The notes beneath the pieces were generated by a model. That model was given only the letters and a program-made list of their open reading frames with translations, had not been told where the DNA came from and ran no database searches. From assembly GCA_022316685.1 (NCBI GenBank), contig JAKJHU010000109.1, positions 1,571,868 through 1,635,867 on the forward strand: 64,000 bases of DNA, written 5' to 3'. The translations under genes were made by a program, and so were the position numbers. Numbering within the stretch: the first letter of the stretch is position 1; every line of letters starts with the position of its first letter. Source of the stretch: Progne subis subis. Lineage: Eukaryota > Chordata > Aves > Passeriformes > Hirundinidae. This document shows, piece by piece, positions 27,501 through 37,924 of this stretch.

Positions 27501-30500
27501 GTGCATTGGAGTAGCTGTGCGAGCTTTGGGTGGATCTGGCTTGGAAACGTGAACTAGACAATGCTGGGTTTCCTGGCTACCTCTGGAAAAACTTGTACTT
27601 ACAGATTGGTAGCAGCCTTGCTCTGCGTGACGTGCTGGAAAATTGGAACAATAACACCCTATTTGTCATCTCTTTAGGTTGATCAGCGAGTGTTTAAGGA
27701 TTTATTGAGTGAGAAGCTTCCACGACTGCATGCTCATTTTGAACAATATAAAGTTGATTATACTCTCATCACTTTCAACTGGTTTCTTGTGGTTTTTGTG
27801 GACAGCGTGGTTAGTGACATCCTTTTCAAAATCTGGGACTCCTTCCTCTATGAGGGACCAAAGGTGAACTGAATGGGCTGAGTTTGTTCATTTGTTACCT
27901 GATAACGAAGTACTGTGGTGTTACTGTGTGCAGGAAGGTTGTTTTGCAAAACTCCAGTTCAAATGACTGGTAGGAAGAAAACAAGGGAGGAACTGTGCAT
28001 AAATAACCATTCAAAACATTTACCAGCTTTTGGAAATAGGGGCTGGGGCAGGGAAGGGAGTTAGAGGGAGATGTGATTGGAGGGCTCAAGTGCAGCCTGT
28101 GCATGAGGAACGCTTTTTCGGAGTTTCTAAAGGTGATAATGAGATTCAGTGTATTCTGTATTTACAAACATTGTATGTATTTTTATCAGGTAATATTCCG
28201 ATTTGCTCTGGCACTGTTTAAATACAAAGAAGAGGAAATCTTAAAGCTGCAAGATTCGATGTCTATTTTCAAGTACCTTCGCTATTTCACACGCACCATC
28301 CTTGATGCCAGGTGGGTAACTCACAGCAGGGTGGCACTGAAAGACTTGTGTGGGCCACGGGAAATGTTGTTCCTGTGGCTTTGATGCTGTTTTCATCTAG
28401 ATCCTAATTCAGATATAAAGCAGCTAGAGATGCAGCCAACTGCTAGGATTTGTCATGAGCACTTTTATCTAGCAGAGACAACTCAGAAGTGATGTAGGCT
28501 TAAATAGTAATTTTTGCACGTGAAGGAGATTACCTTGTTTAGTTGTTGTATCATGGTAGCAACATGTCAGAATTTCAACCATAGGTGAAGTTTCCAGCTG
28601 CATTGCAGATGTAACTTGTTAATAAAATGTTTTCTGATAATTAAAAATGCATCCTGGCTCAAGCATTAAAGATGTGAGCCACGTCCCATGGCTTACATCT
28701 CTTATGCGTGGTTAATGCACAGGCTCTCCTGCCACATAGTTCCAGCTGGTTTTAAGATATACTTGGAAGCAGAGAATAAATACAAATTAGATACTTTTCT
28801 GGTCTTCAGTCCTTGTATAGGACTTACAGTTTGTAAATTAAGGTCTAGTGGTTTTAGATTCCTGGTTTCAAGACTGTAGAGCAACAGGTTAATATTAATA
28901 AGAAAAGTCATGTTGGGATTGATTTAATGTCTGAAAATGTTCTGCACATCTTTTGGAGCTCACTAATTTTCAATTTAGAGCAAAACTGTATATTGAAATC
29001 TGAAATGTTTCTTTTTAATGTAATAAACTTCACATAAATTTAGGCTTATTCTTTGACTCCTGCTGCAAGAGATTTATTATTTTTACTTCTTGTGTTTCAG
29101 TTTTGACTGGAGAGAAATTAAAGCTGAATAATCTTGTACTTCAAAGGGATTACTGGGATTGCTGCAGAGAGAAATTTTTTTTATTATTATTATTCTCATC
29201 TAATTCAAACAAAATTTTGATATTTAAACAGAGGTGACAATTTGGCTTTCCATTCCTTTTCCACTTACGGAAATGATGTCTTGATTCTTCTGTCTAAATT
29301 ATTTATGCTGAAATAACCTATTTTCAAGATTTCTGAAATTGCTGAATTTGACTTTGAACAAAATGAACTAACTAGGGATTATTGGGAGATGGGGAGTTCA
29401 AGTGAGGACAGAATTCATTACATCAAAGATACTTGCAATCTCTGTGCTGATCTGTAAGTCTCAGCCTTTTGGGGTTTTAAGAGTGGAAGCCGTGCAGTGC
29501 CACCTAGTAGGAAATATGGATTTGCCTTCTAGGACTGACAAGACAGGATTCAAACTGCTGGGTTTCTTACTCTGCCACGTTTGTACAAGTTTTACATCAT
29601 CAACATTTGAGCAGTCCAAAAACACCTAGAATGGGCTCTTTGTTGATATAGACAAAAAATAATCCTGTTGTAGAGGAAGAACTCAGAAATGTTTATTTGT
29701 ATAGAATTCATGGGTGTTCTGAATGGGTTAAAATCATTCTGTGCAGAGTTTCTAAGCTCAAACTCTGTAGTAAGAGGAAGTTCTCTACGGACACATACAC
29801 AATGTGTCTAGTTACAGAATGTCAGAGCTGGATTTTTCTAGAGCTATGGCACGTGCACAGGTAGAGAAGCTGCTGGAATATGTTCTGTGTAGAAATAGGA
29901 AATCATTCCTTAATCACTCAAAAATACAAACCTACCATTAAAGAAACTGTCCAAAGAAGTTTTCTTAATATTTATTTCTGCTAATTAAAATAGAATAAAA
30001 TAAGTATTCCAGTTCCCTTTTTTTCCTTAGTAAACAATGAGATGGTTTTGGGTATAGATCAGCAATAATGGTGTATATGGACTGTTGAATGCAGTCTTTT
30101 TGGACTGATTAGACTGACCAGTAGGTTTGCTGGGGCTGCAGGGTGGGTGCAGTGTAACTCTGGAAGGGGGCTGGATCCTCTGTGGCGCTTCGCATTGTGT
30201 CCTGACAGCTTCGGCTTGACGCTGGCCCGGACATCTCTCTGCTCCAGCCAGCAGAACTCCAGAGCATTCTCACTGTGTTGGAAACTTTGGCTTGTCTGTA
30301 TCCCGTGTTATCCTTATCCGTGTTTGTGTTGTCCCTGGCTTTATCTGGTCTCTTAATTGTCACATTATCTTGGTTACCTGGAGAGCTGAGTGGTCTGGGA
30401 CTGAAAGAGCTTCAGTGGGTTCTAGGAAGGAAGTTATCAAATCTGTAATGGGTAACTGGATGTACTGACTATTGAGTGTAGCCAAGGAAGCTCTGATGAC

Positions 30501-30986
30501 CCAAGCTTAGTTCTGCTAAGTGTTTCAAGGCTGTGATCTCTATAGCAGAGTTTACAGGTGGCTTGGGGAACTCTTGGGTGTTTGATTACACTTTATCTCT
30601 TGAAATAACCTTAAACCTGCATGCTTTATAGAAATTTCTTGAAATATTGATAACACCTGAGATCTATCAAGTGTGAAAGAGACCACAGATATTTGACATA
30701 TGATAAAAGGTGATATAGATGAAGTTTAAAACTGTTTTAAAAACCCACCAAATACAAATGATTGTCTTCTACCATTGTGTAATCTTGCAGGAAACTGACT
30801 GCTATTGCTTTTGGAGACCTGAACCCTTTTCCCTTACGCCAGATCAGGAACCGCAGGGCCTATCACCTGGAGAAAGTACGCCTGGAGCTGACGGAGCTGG
30901 AAGCCATTCGCGAGGACTTCCTGCGCGAGCGAGAGACCTGCGTAGAAAAAAGAGACCTTATTAGTGATGATGAGGAGGATGGCTGA
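3203..30986 (+). CDS. TBC1D2B: TBC1D2B, Rab GTPase-activating protein (13 exons, complete)
   Basis: Thirteen exons with GT-AG introns join to 2,844 nt (947 codons plus stop); the human protein is about 963 residues. Order: PH domain, about residues 23-130 (LCGYLQKLSGKGPLRGF near its start, and a C-terminal helix with Trp118); a linker; a coiled-coil region, about 320-535; and a TBC Rab-GAP domain, about 640-865. Both catalytic fingers are present: IELDLLRT (Arg700) and GYCQG (Gln737). An acidic tail ends the protein. TBC domains speed GTP hydrolysis by Rabs; from family knowledge TBC1D2B acts on endosomal Rabs, Rab22/Rab5 being proposed. The paralogue TBC1D2 (Armus) is the alternative, but the near-identical match to remembered TBC1D2B in the PH and TBC exons favours 2B. 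The start was chosen because it places about 20 residues before the PH domain, as in mammals; the frame stays open upstream. Confidence 0.95.
3527..10235 (+). other. TBC1D2B intron 1 (6.7 kb)
   Basis: Starts GTAGGC and ends CCCGCAG. Apart from the CpG-island edge at its 5' end it is AT-rich with simple A- and T-rich stretches (an A/C-rich patch at about 5405-5465). No second gene, RNA gene or clear mobile element was recognised. Confidence 0.75.
10236..10389 (+). CDS. TBC1D2B: TBC1D2B coding exon 2
   Basis: Residues 109 to the first base of codon 160. Acceptor CCCGCAG|GCTGCC, donor CCCTG|GTATGT. It completes the PH domain with the C-terminal helix TYWLQELQQKRWEYC, then starts the linker (RDSRTSPTPSDF), which matches mammalian TBC1D2B closely. 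Confidence 0.92.
10390..15035 (+). other. TBC1D2B intron 2 (4.6 kb)
   Basis: Starts GTATGT and ends with a long pyrimidine tract and AATGTAG. Two GC-richer patches (about 11120-11720 and 14230-14640) stand out from the AT-rich background. They have no recognised coding sequence or repeat family and may be old mobile-element remains. Confidence 0.7.
15036..15201 (+). CDS. TBC1D2B: TBC1D2B coding exon 3
   Basis: Codon 160 (split) to codon 215 (split). Acceptor TGTAG|ATTTGAG, donor ATCAA|GTAAGT. It encodes low-complexity linker with the conserved pieces NASAERARN, LVGEQAAS and INFSLKQW, which fit the mammalian linker with substitutions. Confidence 0.88.
15202..18659 (+). other. TBC1D2B intron 3 (3.5 kb)
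   Basis: Starts GTAAGT and ends TTTTTCACAG. It contains the TATA/CCAAT promoter-like block at 16288-16353, a TA dinucleotide run near 16781-16789, a TTG/TTTG-rich stretch at about 16877-16930, and a short coding-like stretch at about 17160-17236. Confidence 0.75.
16288..16353 (+). promoter_or_regulatory. Promoter-like CCAAT/TATA cluster in intron 3
   Basis: Within 66 bp there is an inverted CCAAT box (ATTGG, 16289-16293), a direct CCAAT (16314-16318), a second ATTGG (16323-16327) and a TATA box, TATATAAG (16346-16353). The surrounding 16230-16480 is GC-richer than the rest of the intron. This is the layout of a strong core promoter. It may be the U3 of an unrecognised solo LTR or an alternative intragenic promoter. 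No donor site or known coding sequence directly downstream was identified. Confidence 0.45.
18660..18817 (+). CDS. TBC1D2B: TBC1D2B coding exon 4
   Basis: Codons 215 (split) to 268 (split). Acceptor TTCACAG|AAATTCC, donor AATAAAG|GTAGAA. It carries the conserved block VFYTTEEWELLDPTPKDLED, the most diagnostic linker segment of TBC1D2B. Confidence 0.93.
18818..19784 (+). other. TBC1D2B intron 4
   Basis: Starts GTAGAA and ends TTTGTGCAG. It is AT-rich; no other feature was recognised. Confidence 0.8.
19785..20011 (+). CDS. TBC1D2B: TBC1D2B coding exon 5
   Basis: Codons 268 (split) to 343. Acceptor TGTGCAG|GACTGA, donor CAAAAG|GTAATT. It encodes FPFDFGRIPHKARRPLKDVI, a Ser-rich stretch, and the start of the coiled coil (QSQQEELEKLKKDLLSQK). 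Confidence 0.93.
20012..21369 (+). other. TBC1D2B intron 5
   Basis: Starts GTAATT and ends TTAATTCTCAG. No gene, RNA gene or identified repeat was recognised. Confidence 0.8.
21370..21762 (+). CDS. TBC1D2B: TBC1D2B coding exon 6
   Basis: Residues 344-474, phase 0 at both ends; acceptor ATTCTCAG|GAAC, donor CTAAAA|GTAAGA. It is the main coiled-coil exon, with heptad-like Leu/Ile spacing across LLHQKDDQILGLNNQLEKL and VGELNEQLGMLMETIQAKDE. A Ser/Thr-rich stretch near its end is less like the mammalian protein. Confidence 0.94.
21763..23066 (+). other. TBC1D2B intron 6
   Basis: Starts GTAAGA and ends TTAATCAACAG after a T-rich tract. No gene or identified repeat was recognised. Confidence 0.8.
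23067..23177 (+). CDS. TBC1D2B: TBC1D2B coding exon 7
   Basis: Residues 475-511, phase 0 at both ends; acceptor ATCAACAG|GACAG, donor GCAAAG|GTCAGC. It encodes LQGYKTQNKFLNKEILELSA, a highly conserved part of the coiled coil. Confidence 0.94.
23178..24100 (+). other. TBC1D2B intron 7
   Basis: Starts GTCAGC and ends TTTTCTGCAG. It contains a small tandem duplication (ACAAACCAATAGAATA-like) near 24000. Nothing else was recognised. Confidence 0.8.
24101..24294 (+). CDS. TBC1D2B: TBC1D2B coding exon 8
   Basis: Residues 512 to codon 576 (split); acceptor TTCTGCAG|TATACC, donor CTGGTCAG|GTACTT. It encodes SLEAKLCQIESKYLILLQEM and the acidic link to the TBC domain (QLLEDALK, EQPEQAFFKPHLV). Confidence 0.94.
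24295..25312 (+). other. TBC1D2B intron 8, with LTR-like middle
   Basis: Starts GTACTT and ends CTCCATTTCAG. The part at about 24480-24930 is GC-richer than its surroundings and carries a sense-strand poly(A) signal (AATAAA, 24738-24743). It looks like a possible LTR or other element tail, but no terminal repeats or family match could be established. Confidence 0.6.
25313..25807 (+). CDS. TBC1D2B: TBC1D2B coding exon 9 (catalytic TBC exon)
   Basis: The largest internal exon at 495 bp: codon 576 (split) to 741 (split); acceptor ATTTCAG|TGAATA, donor CAACAG|GTAAGG. It begins SEYDIYGFQTVPEDDEEEKL, enters the TBC domain near LKNLIRCGIPHEHRSKVWKW, and holds both catalytic residues: Arg700 in IELDLLRT (codon 25683-25685) and Gln737 in GYCQGLN. 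Both are needed by the dual-finger TBC mechanism, so activity is expected. Confidence 0.96.
25808..26862 (+). other. TBC1D2B intron 9
   Basis: Starts GTAAGG and ends CTGTTTTCAG. It has a short GTGGTGGTAGCAGTAGTAG-type trinucleotide run near 26509-26534. Nothing else was recognised. Confidence 0.8.
26863..26980 (+). CDS. TBC1D2B: TBC1D2B coding exon 10
   Basis: Codon 741 (split) to 780; acceptor TTTTCAG|GTTGGT, donor TCCCAG|GTATGT. It encodes TBC helices with LYLEQEDAFWCLVTIVEVFM, nearly identical to the mammalian protein. Confidence 0.95.
26981..27677 (+). other. TBC1D2B intron 10
   Basis: Starts GTATGT and ends CATCTCTTTAG. It is GC-richer than most introns here, with no recognised element. 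Confidence 0.8.
27678..27863 (+). CDS. TBC1D2B: TBC1D2B coding exon 11
   Basis: Residues 781-842, phase 0 at both ends; acceptor TCTTTAG|GTTGAT, donor CCAAAG|GTGAAC. It encodes the TBC core with YTLITFNWFLVVFVDSVVSD, a highly conserved hydrophobic helix. Confidence 0.95.
27864..28189 (+). other. TBC1D2B intron 11 (short)
   Basis: A 326-bp intron, GTGAAC to TTTTATCAG. No feature was recognised inside. Confidence 0.85.
28190..28311 (+). CDS. TBC1D2B: TBC1D2B coding exon 12
   Basis: Residues 843 to codon 883 (split); acceptor TTTATCAG|GTAATA, donor GATGCCAG|GTGGGT. It encodes IFRFALALFKYKEEEILKLQ and SIFKYLRYFTRTILDA, the end of the TBC domain. Confidence 0.95.
28312..30790 (+). other. TBC1D2B intron 12 (2.5 kb)
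   Basis: Starts GTGGGT and ends TAATCTTGCAG. It is AT-rich, with an (ATT)n-like stretch at about 29181-29194. No gene or identified mobile element was recognised. Confidence 0.75.
30791..30986 (+). CDS. TBC1D2B: TBC1D2B coding exon 13 and stop
   Basis: Codon 883 (split) to 947 and TGA at 30984-30986; acceptor CTTGCAG|GAAACT. It encodes FGDLNPFPLRQIRNRRAYHL, a charged helix (LELTELEAIREDFLRERE) and an acidic end, SDDEEDG. The C-terminus matches mammalian TBC1D2B in layout, with a different last few residues. Confidence 0.95.
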
Positions 30987-33125
30987 AACTGCTTCATAGA
31001 AACTGTTCTTTGGCATCATGACCAAAGTGAGTTAACCTCCAAAACACTTTATTAATCCTGTCAAACAGAATGTAAACTTGTTGCTTTTGGAAATATGCAG
31101 GACAGATTTCCAAATCCCAGCACTTTCAGAAATACCACTTTGTATGGAGGCCAAACACTTCTGTTTACATTTATGTTCACGGAATCATTTGTAGAGCACT
31201 TAGTATCTGTCTCAGTTTAGTCATTTAGCTGAATTGACAGTTGTTTTCCCACAGTGCATCGATAATGCCTGGATGTGAAACCATAAGTCCATGCTCTGCT
31301 ACATTCATTGTCATTCTGAGTTTAGGGGCGTTTGATGTAATCATGCTTTTTGTAGTGCGGGCTCAATGTGAGAGGCCATCATATTTCTTGGATTCAGGTT
31401 GGCTCAGTGTAGCCATTCTTGAGGTCACTAACCAGACAAGCATGGGATGAAGATTCCTTTGTCTTTTCCTGAAGTGTCATGCCATGGATCACCAAACAGA
31501 ACACTTGAATATATGTGCTCTAAAGTAAAGATAAAATAAGTACCTATTTTTGTCACGGACTATAGAGTGTGTACTGAAACAGTGATAGCAAACATCGTTT
31601 CTACTTTTCAGGGCAGCTGTGTTGATAAAGATTCTCATTAATGCAAAGGGGTTTTTACATCAAACTCTCTTTAATCAATTTTATTTGTATTCCCTTTTTT
31701 GATTGCAATGGTTCAAAAAGGCCACAACCAAACTCCAGATATTATGGAAGAATGGAGTTTGTCACAGGAGTACCATGCTTTAGGAGCTCATTTTTTGTGT
31801 ATCTGTTGAAGGTTTGTTTTGTTATGTTTTTTTATTTCTGTGAGGGGTTTTTGTTGTTTTTTGTTTTCTTTTCTTTTAATGCTTCTCCCTCTTTAGGACC
31901 TAAGGTGAAATCTTGCTCTTTAAAGAAGAGACGCAGCATTCTTTCTGCATGATTGTAGAACTATTGTACAATAGTGGTAGGGACTGGGTTCATAAAACAA
32001 ATATTTACCAATCAATCAAAGGAACCTAAAGGTCAGAATGTGCACACAGGAACTGAAGATCCTTTTCCAACAGAAAAATGTAATATTCTCCTAATGTACT
32101 CAGCTTTACTGTGAGTGTTGGGTGCACTGCCTGCAGGACAGCTGTAAGGAGCAACATCTGGGCTGTTGAGCTGTAGTGTTTCTGCTGTGGAAGTGTGACT
32201 GGGGACCATTCTTTCTCATTTAGTGACTTGCAGTGCTCATAAATGGTTCTGGGGAGAAGGATAGGGGTGTTTTTTCCTGCTGGCTATTCTCTGGACTTTT
32301 GCGATGTTTTTTTCCTTGAACTGTTGGATCTTCAGAGTGATGGATTGACTACAGTGTGTCATGATAAAACTAGGATTCAAACACTAGGGAGCAAATCACT
32401 GGGCTCTGGGGAAGTGGTTAATTGGCAAAAAACAAAACTAACCATTGGGAAGAGTCAAGCACATCAAGCTTGTATTTTATGTGTTTTGTTTTGGTTTTCT
32501 AGAAGTAGTAGTACTTTATTTGGTATAATCATGTAATTGTTTGAGTCAAGTGTGTGCAGAGAGAAATCCTGCTTCTGTTTCACAGCACTTTTTAAAACAT
32601 TTTATTTTAGATCATGTAGTTGTAGCCTTCTCCAAGTAAGCATATTAAAAGTTAGTTTATATGGAAGGGAACTACTTAATCAGAGGAAGTTGTAACTTAG
32701 AGGACTACTTTTGATATAAAATTTATGCTTCCTGTATGACACATATTTTTTACCTAGCCAGCAAATCCTTGCCAGTGAGGGACTGGTGGTGTGATCATCT
32801 TGATTTATATGTTGCTAGTCTTCTAAAATGTCCCCTGAATTGTCTGTGGTAGGCAGTAGCTGGGGATTTTTTCTAATTCCCTAGTTATTTTTGGTCGTGT
32901 ACTGGAGGGCAGAGTTTTGTTATTATTGCATGTACTGTATTCTTTTCCTACTTACAATCAGTATTTGAATACAAAAATGGGACCAGGTTTTCTAATTTTC
33001 TAGTTATGCTGTCTTAGTTTTGAAAGAGCTGGTCTCTAAATCAATATGTAATGTAGGCTTTCTGTTTGTATGTTTGTTTTAATGTTGTTTTCAAGAGTTA
33101 AATAAACTTTTTATAAGGTGATCTT
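30987..33125 (+). other. TBC1D2B: TBC1D2B 3' UTR
   Basis: About 2.1 kb of AT-rich, T-rich, non-coding DNA between the stop codon and the AATAAA at 33101. No splice-flanked exon is seen. The 3' end about 20 bases after the signal is inferred; shorter or longer 3' UTR forms are possible. Confidence 0.7.
33101..33106 (+). terminator. TBC1D2B: Poly(A) signal AATAAA for TBC1D2B
   Basis: A canonical hexamer in the gene's sense, followed within about 30 bases by a T/G-rich stretch (GGTGATCTTCCTTTT). It is the best-placed signal after the stop codon. Further AATAAA hexamers at about 34375 and 34719 could serve as distal sites. Confidence 0.65.
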
Positions 33126-36100
33126 CCTTTTAGTGACCACAAGTGAAATAGTAAGGTGAGGAATTTAGATACTTGTGCTTACCCTATGCCTACAATCCAT
33201 TTTGCTTTGGCTTTGAGCCTTCACTATGAACTTGTCCAATGACTTCAGGAGATGTTTTCAGACTGATTGCCTTGAAGTGTTTGGGTTGTGAAGATAAAAC
33301 TAACTTCAAGGCAACGGTTCAGGAAGTTCTTTAGCTGACAAAACACAACCTGCAATATTACAGGACCATTTTTGTTAGAGTTGTGCTGATGGTTTGGTTT
33401 GTGTGTGCATGTGTTGCTATGTTTCATTCTATTAAGTTGTTTCCAATTATACAGTAAAACGAAGTAACTGTTTCTTCTGCCACGGTGTGGCTGTTACCCA
33501 TGAATGTTAGGAACCCTGTGCAAGTTGTGTTGTCTCTGGGTATTTTGTCAGCTTGCAGATATGAAATGAATCAATGCTGTTGTGCTCAATTTCCCAGCAA
33601 GATGTTGGCTTCATTTTGTTAAGCCTTGTTACTGATTTAGTGATGAGCTAAAAGGTCAAAAAATTGCAGCGGTTTCTCACCTGTGGCCACTAGAAGTCTC
33701 TGTGGAATAAAAATAAGATGCATACAGCAGGAAGTAAACAACAGGGGAGCTTGCCTTGCTTGCTGTTGCAAATGTTGTTGTATGACATTTGCACATTAGT
33801 TTTTTAGTGGTGCTTAAATCTGGTTACCTTGTAGAGTAATAACTCATTAGGGGCATGCAGGATACACAGACAGTGTTTAAACCTGATGAAACCAGGCCAA
33901 AATACAGCGTGCCTCAGTGGCCTGCCAAATCTGAACTGCATGGAGTCCAAGACTTTGTCTTTGTGTGTGAACTTGTGAAGTGGTGCATGAGGTTCACCAT
34001 TCATGGCAGCCAAAGAGTGGACAATTGACCTGTTCATGCACCTAACAACTGCCAAGACAATATTTTAACTTCGAGGCCATGCACATAATGTGTAAAGAGT
34101 TGCTCACACGTGGTTCCCAGAATGTGATGTAACCCAGACCAATAAGTTGCATTGTGCAGAATATTCCTCCATCTCTCTTCATGTATGCATGAAACTTTTC
34201 ATTAGCTGTTTAAAAGGGTCTAGTATCTTCTGTTAAATAGGCAAAAAAATCGGTGCACTACACCTCTACTTATTAGAACTGCACAGTATTTCAGCTTGAC
34301 CTGTACGTGTGTACAGGTAGTGTTATCAGTGTTATCACATTGTTTGGTGTTGTTCTTTTTACCAGCTATGTAATCAATAAAAAGGATTTTTCTGTTGCCC
34401 TTTTGGTGTCTTCTGTAAGAAATTCTCCCCTTCCCCTCAGTGTTTGTAAACATGGTAAGATATTTCAGCAGAAGTGGAAAGATTTTTTTTCTTCCTTATA
34501 AAACATCAGAAATTAATGAACGACCTTAAATTTGACAGAGCTGTATGTTCAGACATATTACTGAGAAATGACAAATTGATTAAATTAATGAAGTTGTGTA
34601 GCTGTTTAAGTGACTGTTCCCTTAAGTGCCATGTTAAAAATCAGCAATATGCGGTACAAAAAATTTGAATCACAAACATAAGTGATGTTATCTTCATAAA
34701 GATGGATGTAAAGAAAAAATAAATTGTTTATTTACTTTATAGATTGCTCTGGTTCTTTTTTTTTTCCCCATAACAGATGGAAATATCTGCAGGAGTCATC
34801 AGAACAAGCCATGGTAGAGCTTGTATTTTTGCCTGATAATGAGGTCTGAGAGAATCTCTATAAAGGAACATACATGTAAATTTGGCTTTGAAGCTTGAAG
34901 AAGTGAACCATAGATGTGTGTGTAGGTGATGCTGACTGGGTAAACTTGTCATTGGTGTCCTTCATTTCTTGGGAGAAGGTGGAGGGAGGGAGACAAAATT
35001 TGCCTGAGCATTCACAGGAATTTTCTGAGTACATACACTTTCTGGGATATTATTTGTATAATACCTCCTGACCCCAAACCTTCTTTAGGAGGCTTGCTGC
35101 TGATGTTCTGACACAGTCTTTTGTAGTCAAATAATTTCAGCTGTTTTGGAAATTGAACAAGTACTCAATTAATTGAGAAATCAAGTCTCAATATCTGTCT
35201 TTCAAATATGAATTTTGCATTTTGGAATGGTTTGATTCCCTTGAAGAGGCTTAAATACCTCAGCTACTTCAGATATGTCGCTTAATAGCTAAATGTAAGG
35301 GAGGAAAAAATCAGAATTAGGACATGATTGTAATTACATATCCAAGCATATCTTCCATTGCAGAGGTGAATAGCGCACAGTTCTTGTCCTCTGGCTCTGC
35401 TACAGAATGGCAAGCTGTTACAGGAGTAGATATTGGCACAGCTGGAAATCTGTTCAAAGGGGTTACAAAACAGCATAGAGATCAGTAGTTGAGGCAGAAC
35501 ATGACGGTGGCCTAAGGGCCTTGTGTCCTGTATACTGAAAATTTTAAGTCAGAGAAACAGAAAATCCTGGGAAGAGTGCATGAGGAGCAATGCACTTGGA
35601 TATCACTTGGATACTTGGCATGTTTTAGCTTAAGGAGGTTGTGTTGCCCTAAGCAGCTGCTGGGGCCTGTAAAGAGCAGCTGAGGCTTCCATTTGCTCCT
35701 TAGGACTAAGCTTGAAGCATCTGCTCTCAGTGGTATTTCAATAAGGATGTGAATGTGGCCGATGTATGTTAAAAACCTGGTTCCTAAGAAATGCGTAACT
35801 TAGGATAAACACAGCTGGCCTACTCTGAACTGAGACCAAATACCTTCAGAGTCTCACTGTGCTCTCGAAGTACCTCAGACACGCAGAACACTGAATCTGC
35901 TGGTATTGCAAGGTATCAGGTGTTCCTTCTCTGGGATTTTCAGAAGTGCTAAGCAGAGCTTCCTTATCTGCAGCTCCTTGACCTCAACAGAAAGCAGAAT
36001 CCATGTAGTGCTAAAGCTTTAGGAATTCCCACACATGAAGTATGTTCCCTCAGAGAATGCAAAGGAAGGGTGTGCTCTGCCTTGGAAACTTCCCCCTTGA

Positions 36101-36249
36101 AAAATAAGGTAGAAGGTTCAATTAGAAGTTAGAAGAGTGGTATTTTTGCCATGATGATCTGCTGTAAAAGCCACATTTGTCTACAGTTCAAGGATGCTCA
36201 CCTATTAGCATCACCTTGAGAAAGCATTCTCTACAGAGGTTTGGGCAAG
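33126..36249. other. Intergenic DNA between TBC1D2B and the provirus
   Basis: AT-rich sequence with no recognised gene. It may include distal 3' UTR up to about 34730, where further AATAAA signals occur. No 5' LTR matching the 290-bp LTR at 43173-43462 was found in this stretch. Confidence 0.6.
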
Positions 36250-36299
36250 TTGGGTGAATACATGATCCTGACTCTGTCTGCAGGATTCAATGCAGATGT

Positions 36300-37878
36300 G
36301 GCCGAATTGATGCTGTTTTGGAAACATTACTGTTCTCTAATAGCAGCTTGTGGATCCTCTTCTAGCTCAGCAGGGAATCTGCCTGGCTTGGACAGTGAGG
36401 CTGAGGGGGAGGAGCTGTCTCTCACGGAAGCTGAGACGGAGCTCTCCCTTCCCCCCTCAGGCCGCTGTGAGGGGGAAGGTTCCCCCCGAATCACGGGATC
36501 GATTCCCTGGGGGTGCATGTGGCCCCCGGCAAGCTGGTTTCGGCCGACCAGCAGATGAGCGGGGACCTGCAGGTCTCTGACAGTCCCGTGAGGACGGCAG
36601 AGCCGACTCCTCCGGTCCCCGAGCCCGGGAGGGAGGAGAGCGGGGGGCAGTCTCTATCTCCCTGCGCCTTCCCGGCGCTGGGGGGAGGCGGGGGATGGCG
36701 GACACTGCCTGCGGCTCTGCTGGACACGGATTCGGTGACGGCACAATGTCCAAACTGTGGCATTGCCACGAAATATTTCTCTGGAGGAGAAAACCGGCAT
36801 TGTAATAGACTTGTCTATTGTCGGACCTGGTCCCAGTGGGCAGGGCGCCCATCTCGCTCCATCCAGAAGGGGCGGCGCCCGCTATGGGTTTCCATGCCAC
36901 CGGCATCTATTGGGGGCGGTTCTGTCTGCTCCCCTCCCTGTCCCAGCCCCACTAGGCATGGCGGGTGGCATTACTCGCGATGTAGGTGCCGGCCTGGCAC
37001 TAAGCCCTGCCCCTCCTGTAGCTTCTCCCCTCCCCGAACGTCCCAAGTGGCCGGTCTCGCCAGCGGCAGAGCCTTTGATGGCAGTGTGGGGCAGCGCTGT
37101 GGCTCCGCTGGCCATGCCCCACTCTGCGCTGCATCCCGCCACCCCCAAGGCTCCCTCCACTCCCTTATCCCCCGCTCTGTCACCTGAGCCTTCGGCAGCA
37201 GCGAAAGACAGAGTCACGCCCCTCCCTGCATCCCATTCGCTCCTCATCCTGGGGGAGGGAGAGGAGAGCGGCACCGGTGAGTGCAAGCCCTGCAGTGTTC
37301 ACCTTTGGCACAGGCAGAGACACAGCCGTTATGAGGCCGGTGTCTTCCCGGAGCAGGGGGTCCCGGGCTGGTGGGTCTTCCTCCGCTGGCTTGTGGACTT
37401 TACCTCCATGTCAGGTGCCTGTGTGTCCAAGAGATCACACGCGATTTTGGGATATGTAAAAAACAAGGTTGAGGAGATGGTCGATTGTGACTCAGCACAT
37501 CGTCCCCTGCAGGGCAGAGATGAACTCTCTAGCCTTGCTGCTGCTGTAGAGACCACTGTGATACCGGGTCATGGTGAAGTAACCCCCAGAGAGGCATCTG
37601 GCCCAGTTCCTGTGGAGTCCACGGGACGAGATTTAGCAGATGCAGCAGCCTCCCCAGGACATCAGGCTTTCACTGTACTTCAGGGAGCAAATCATAACAC
37701 CCATCAACCTTTATTGTGGAAAGCCATGGGCAAGCTCCAGGATAAGGTTGGAAATTATGGGCTGGGTCTGCTGAAGTCATGCAGGTGCTTTGATCTCTTG
37801 ATGCTGATGCATTGCCACCCTATGATATCGGTGTTTGGCTTGTGTTCTTTTTTGGCCTGTCAAATAAGACATCTTTGA
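36300..37878 (+). pseudogene. gag: ERVK gag, N-terminal and Pro-rich region (broken)
   Basis: An acidic stretch (GLDSEAEGEELSLTEAETEL at about 36391-36450) is followed by a long Pro/Ala/Ser-rich open stretch in another frame, 36757-37878 (373 codons). Position before capsid and composition fit the matrix-to-capsid linker of a betaretroviral Gag. No myristoylation start or matrix fold was recognised. The unusually high GC (about 37000-37300) contrasts with the flanks. The call rests mainly on position. Confidence 0.6.
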
Positions 37879-37924
37879 ATACAAATGGACTCAGCTAGCA
37901 GGCAGAGTTGTAGCACAGAATACT

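Noticed and set aside
33804..34055. An 83-codon minus-strand frame after TBC1D2B.
   Set aside because: No recognised protein, no splice or promoter context; probably chance.
35000..36250. Search for the 5' LTR of the provirus.
   Set aside because: No TGTTGC...GCAACA block or second copy of the 3' LTR words was found, so the left part appears deleted or diverged beyond recognition.
36457..37286. Minus-strand reading frames of up to 149 codons over the provirus gag.
   Set aside because: They lie opposite the Pro-rich gag stretch and arise from its GC composition.
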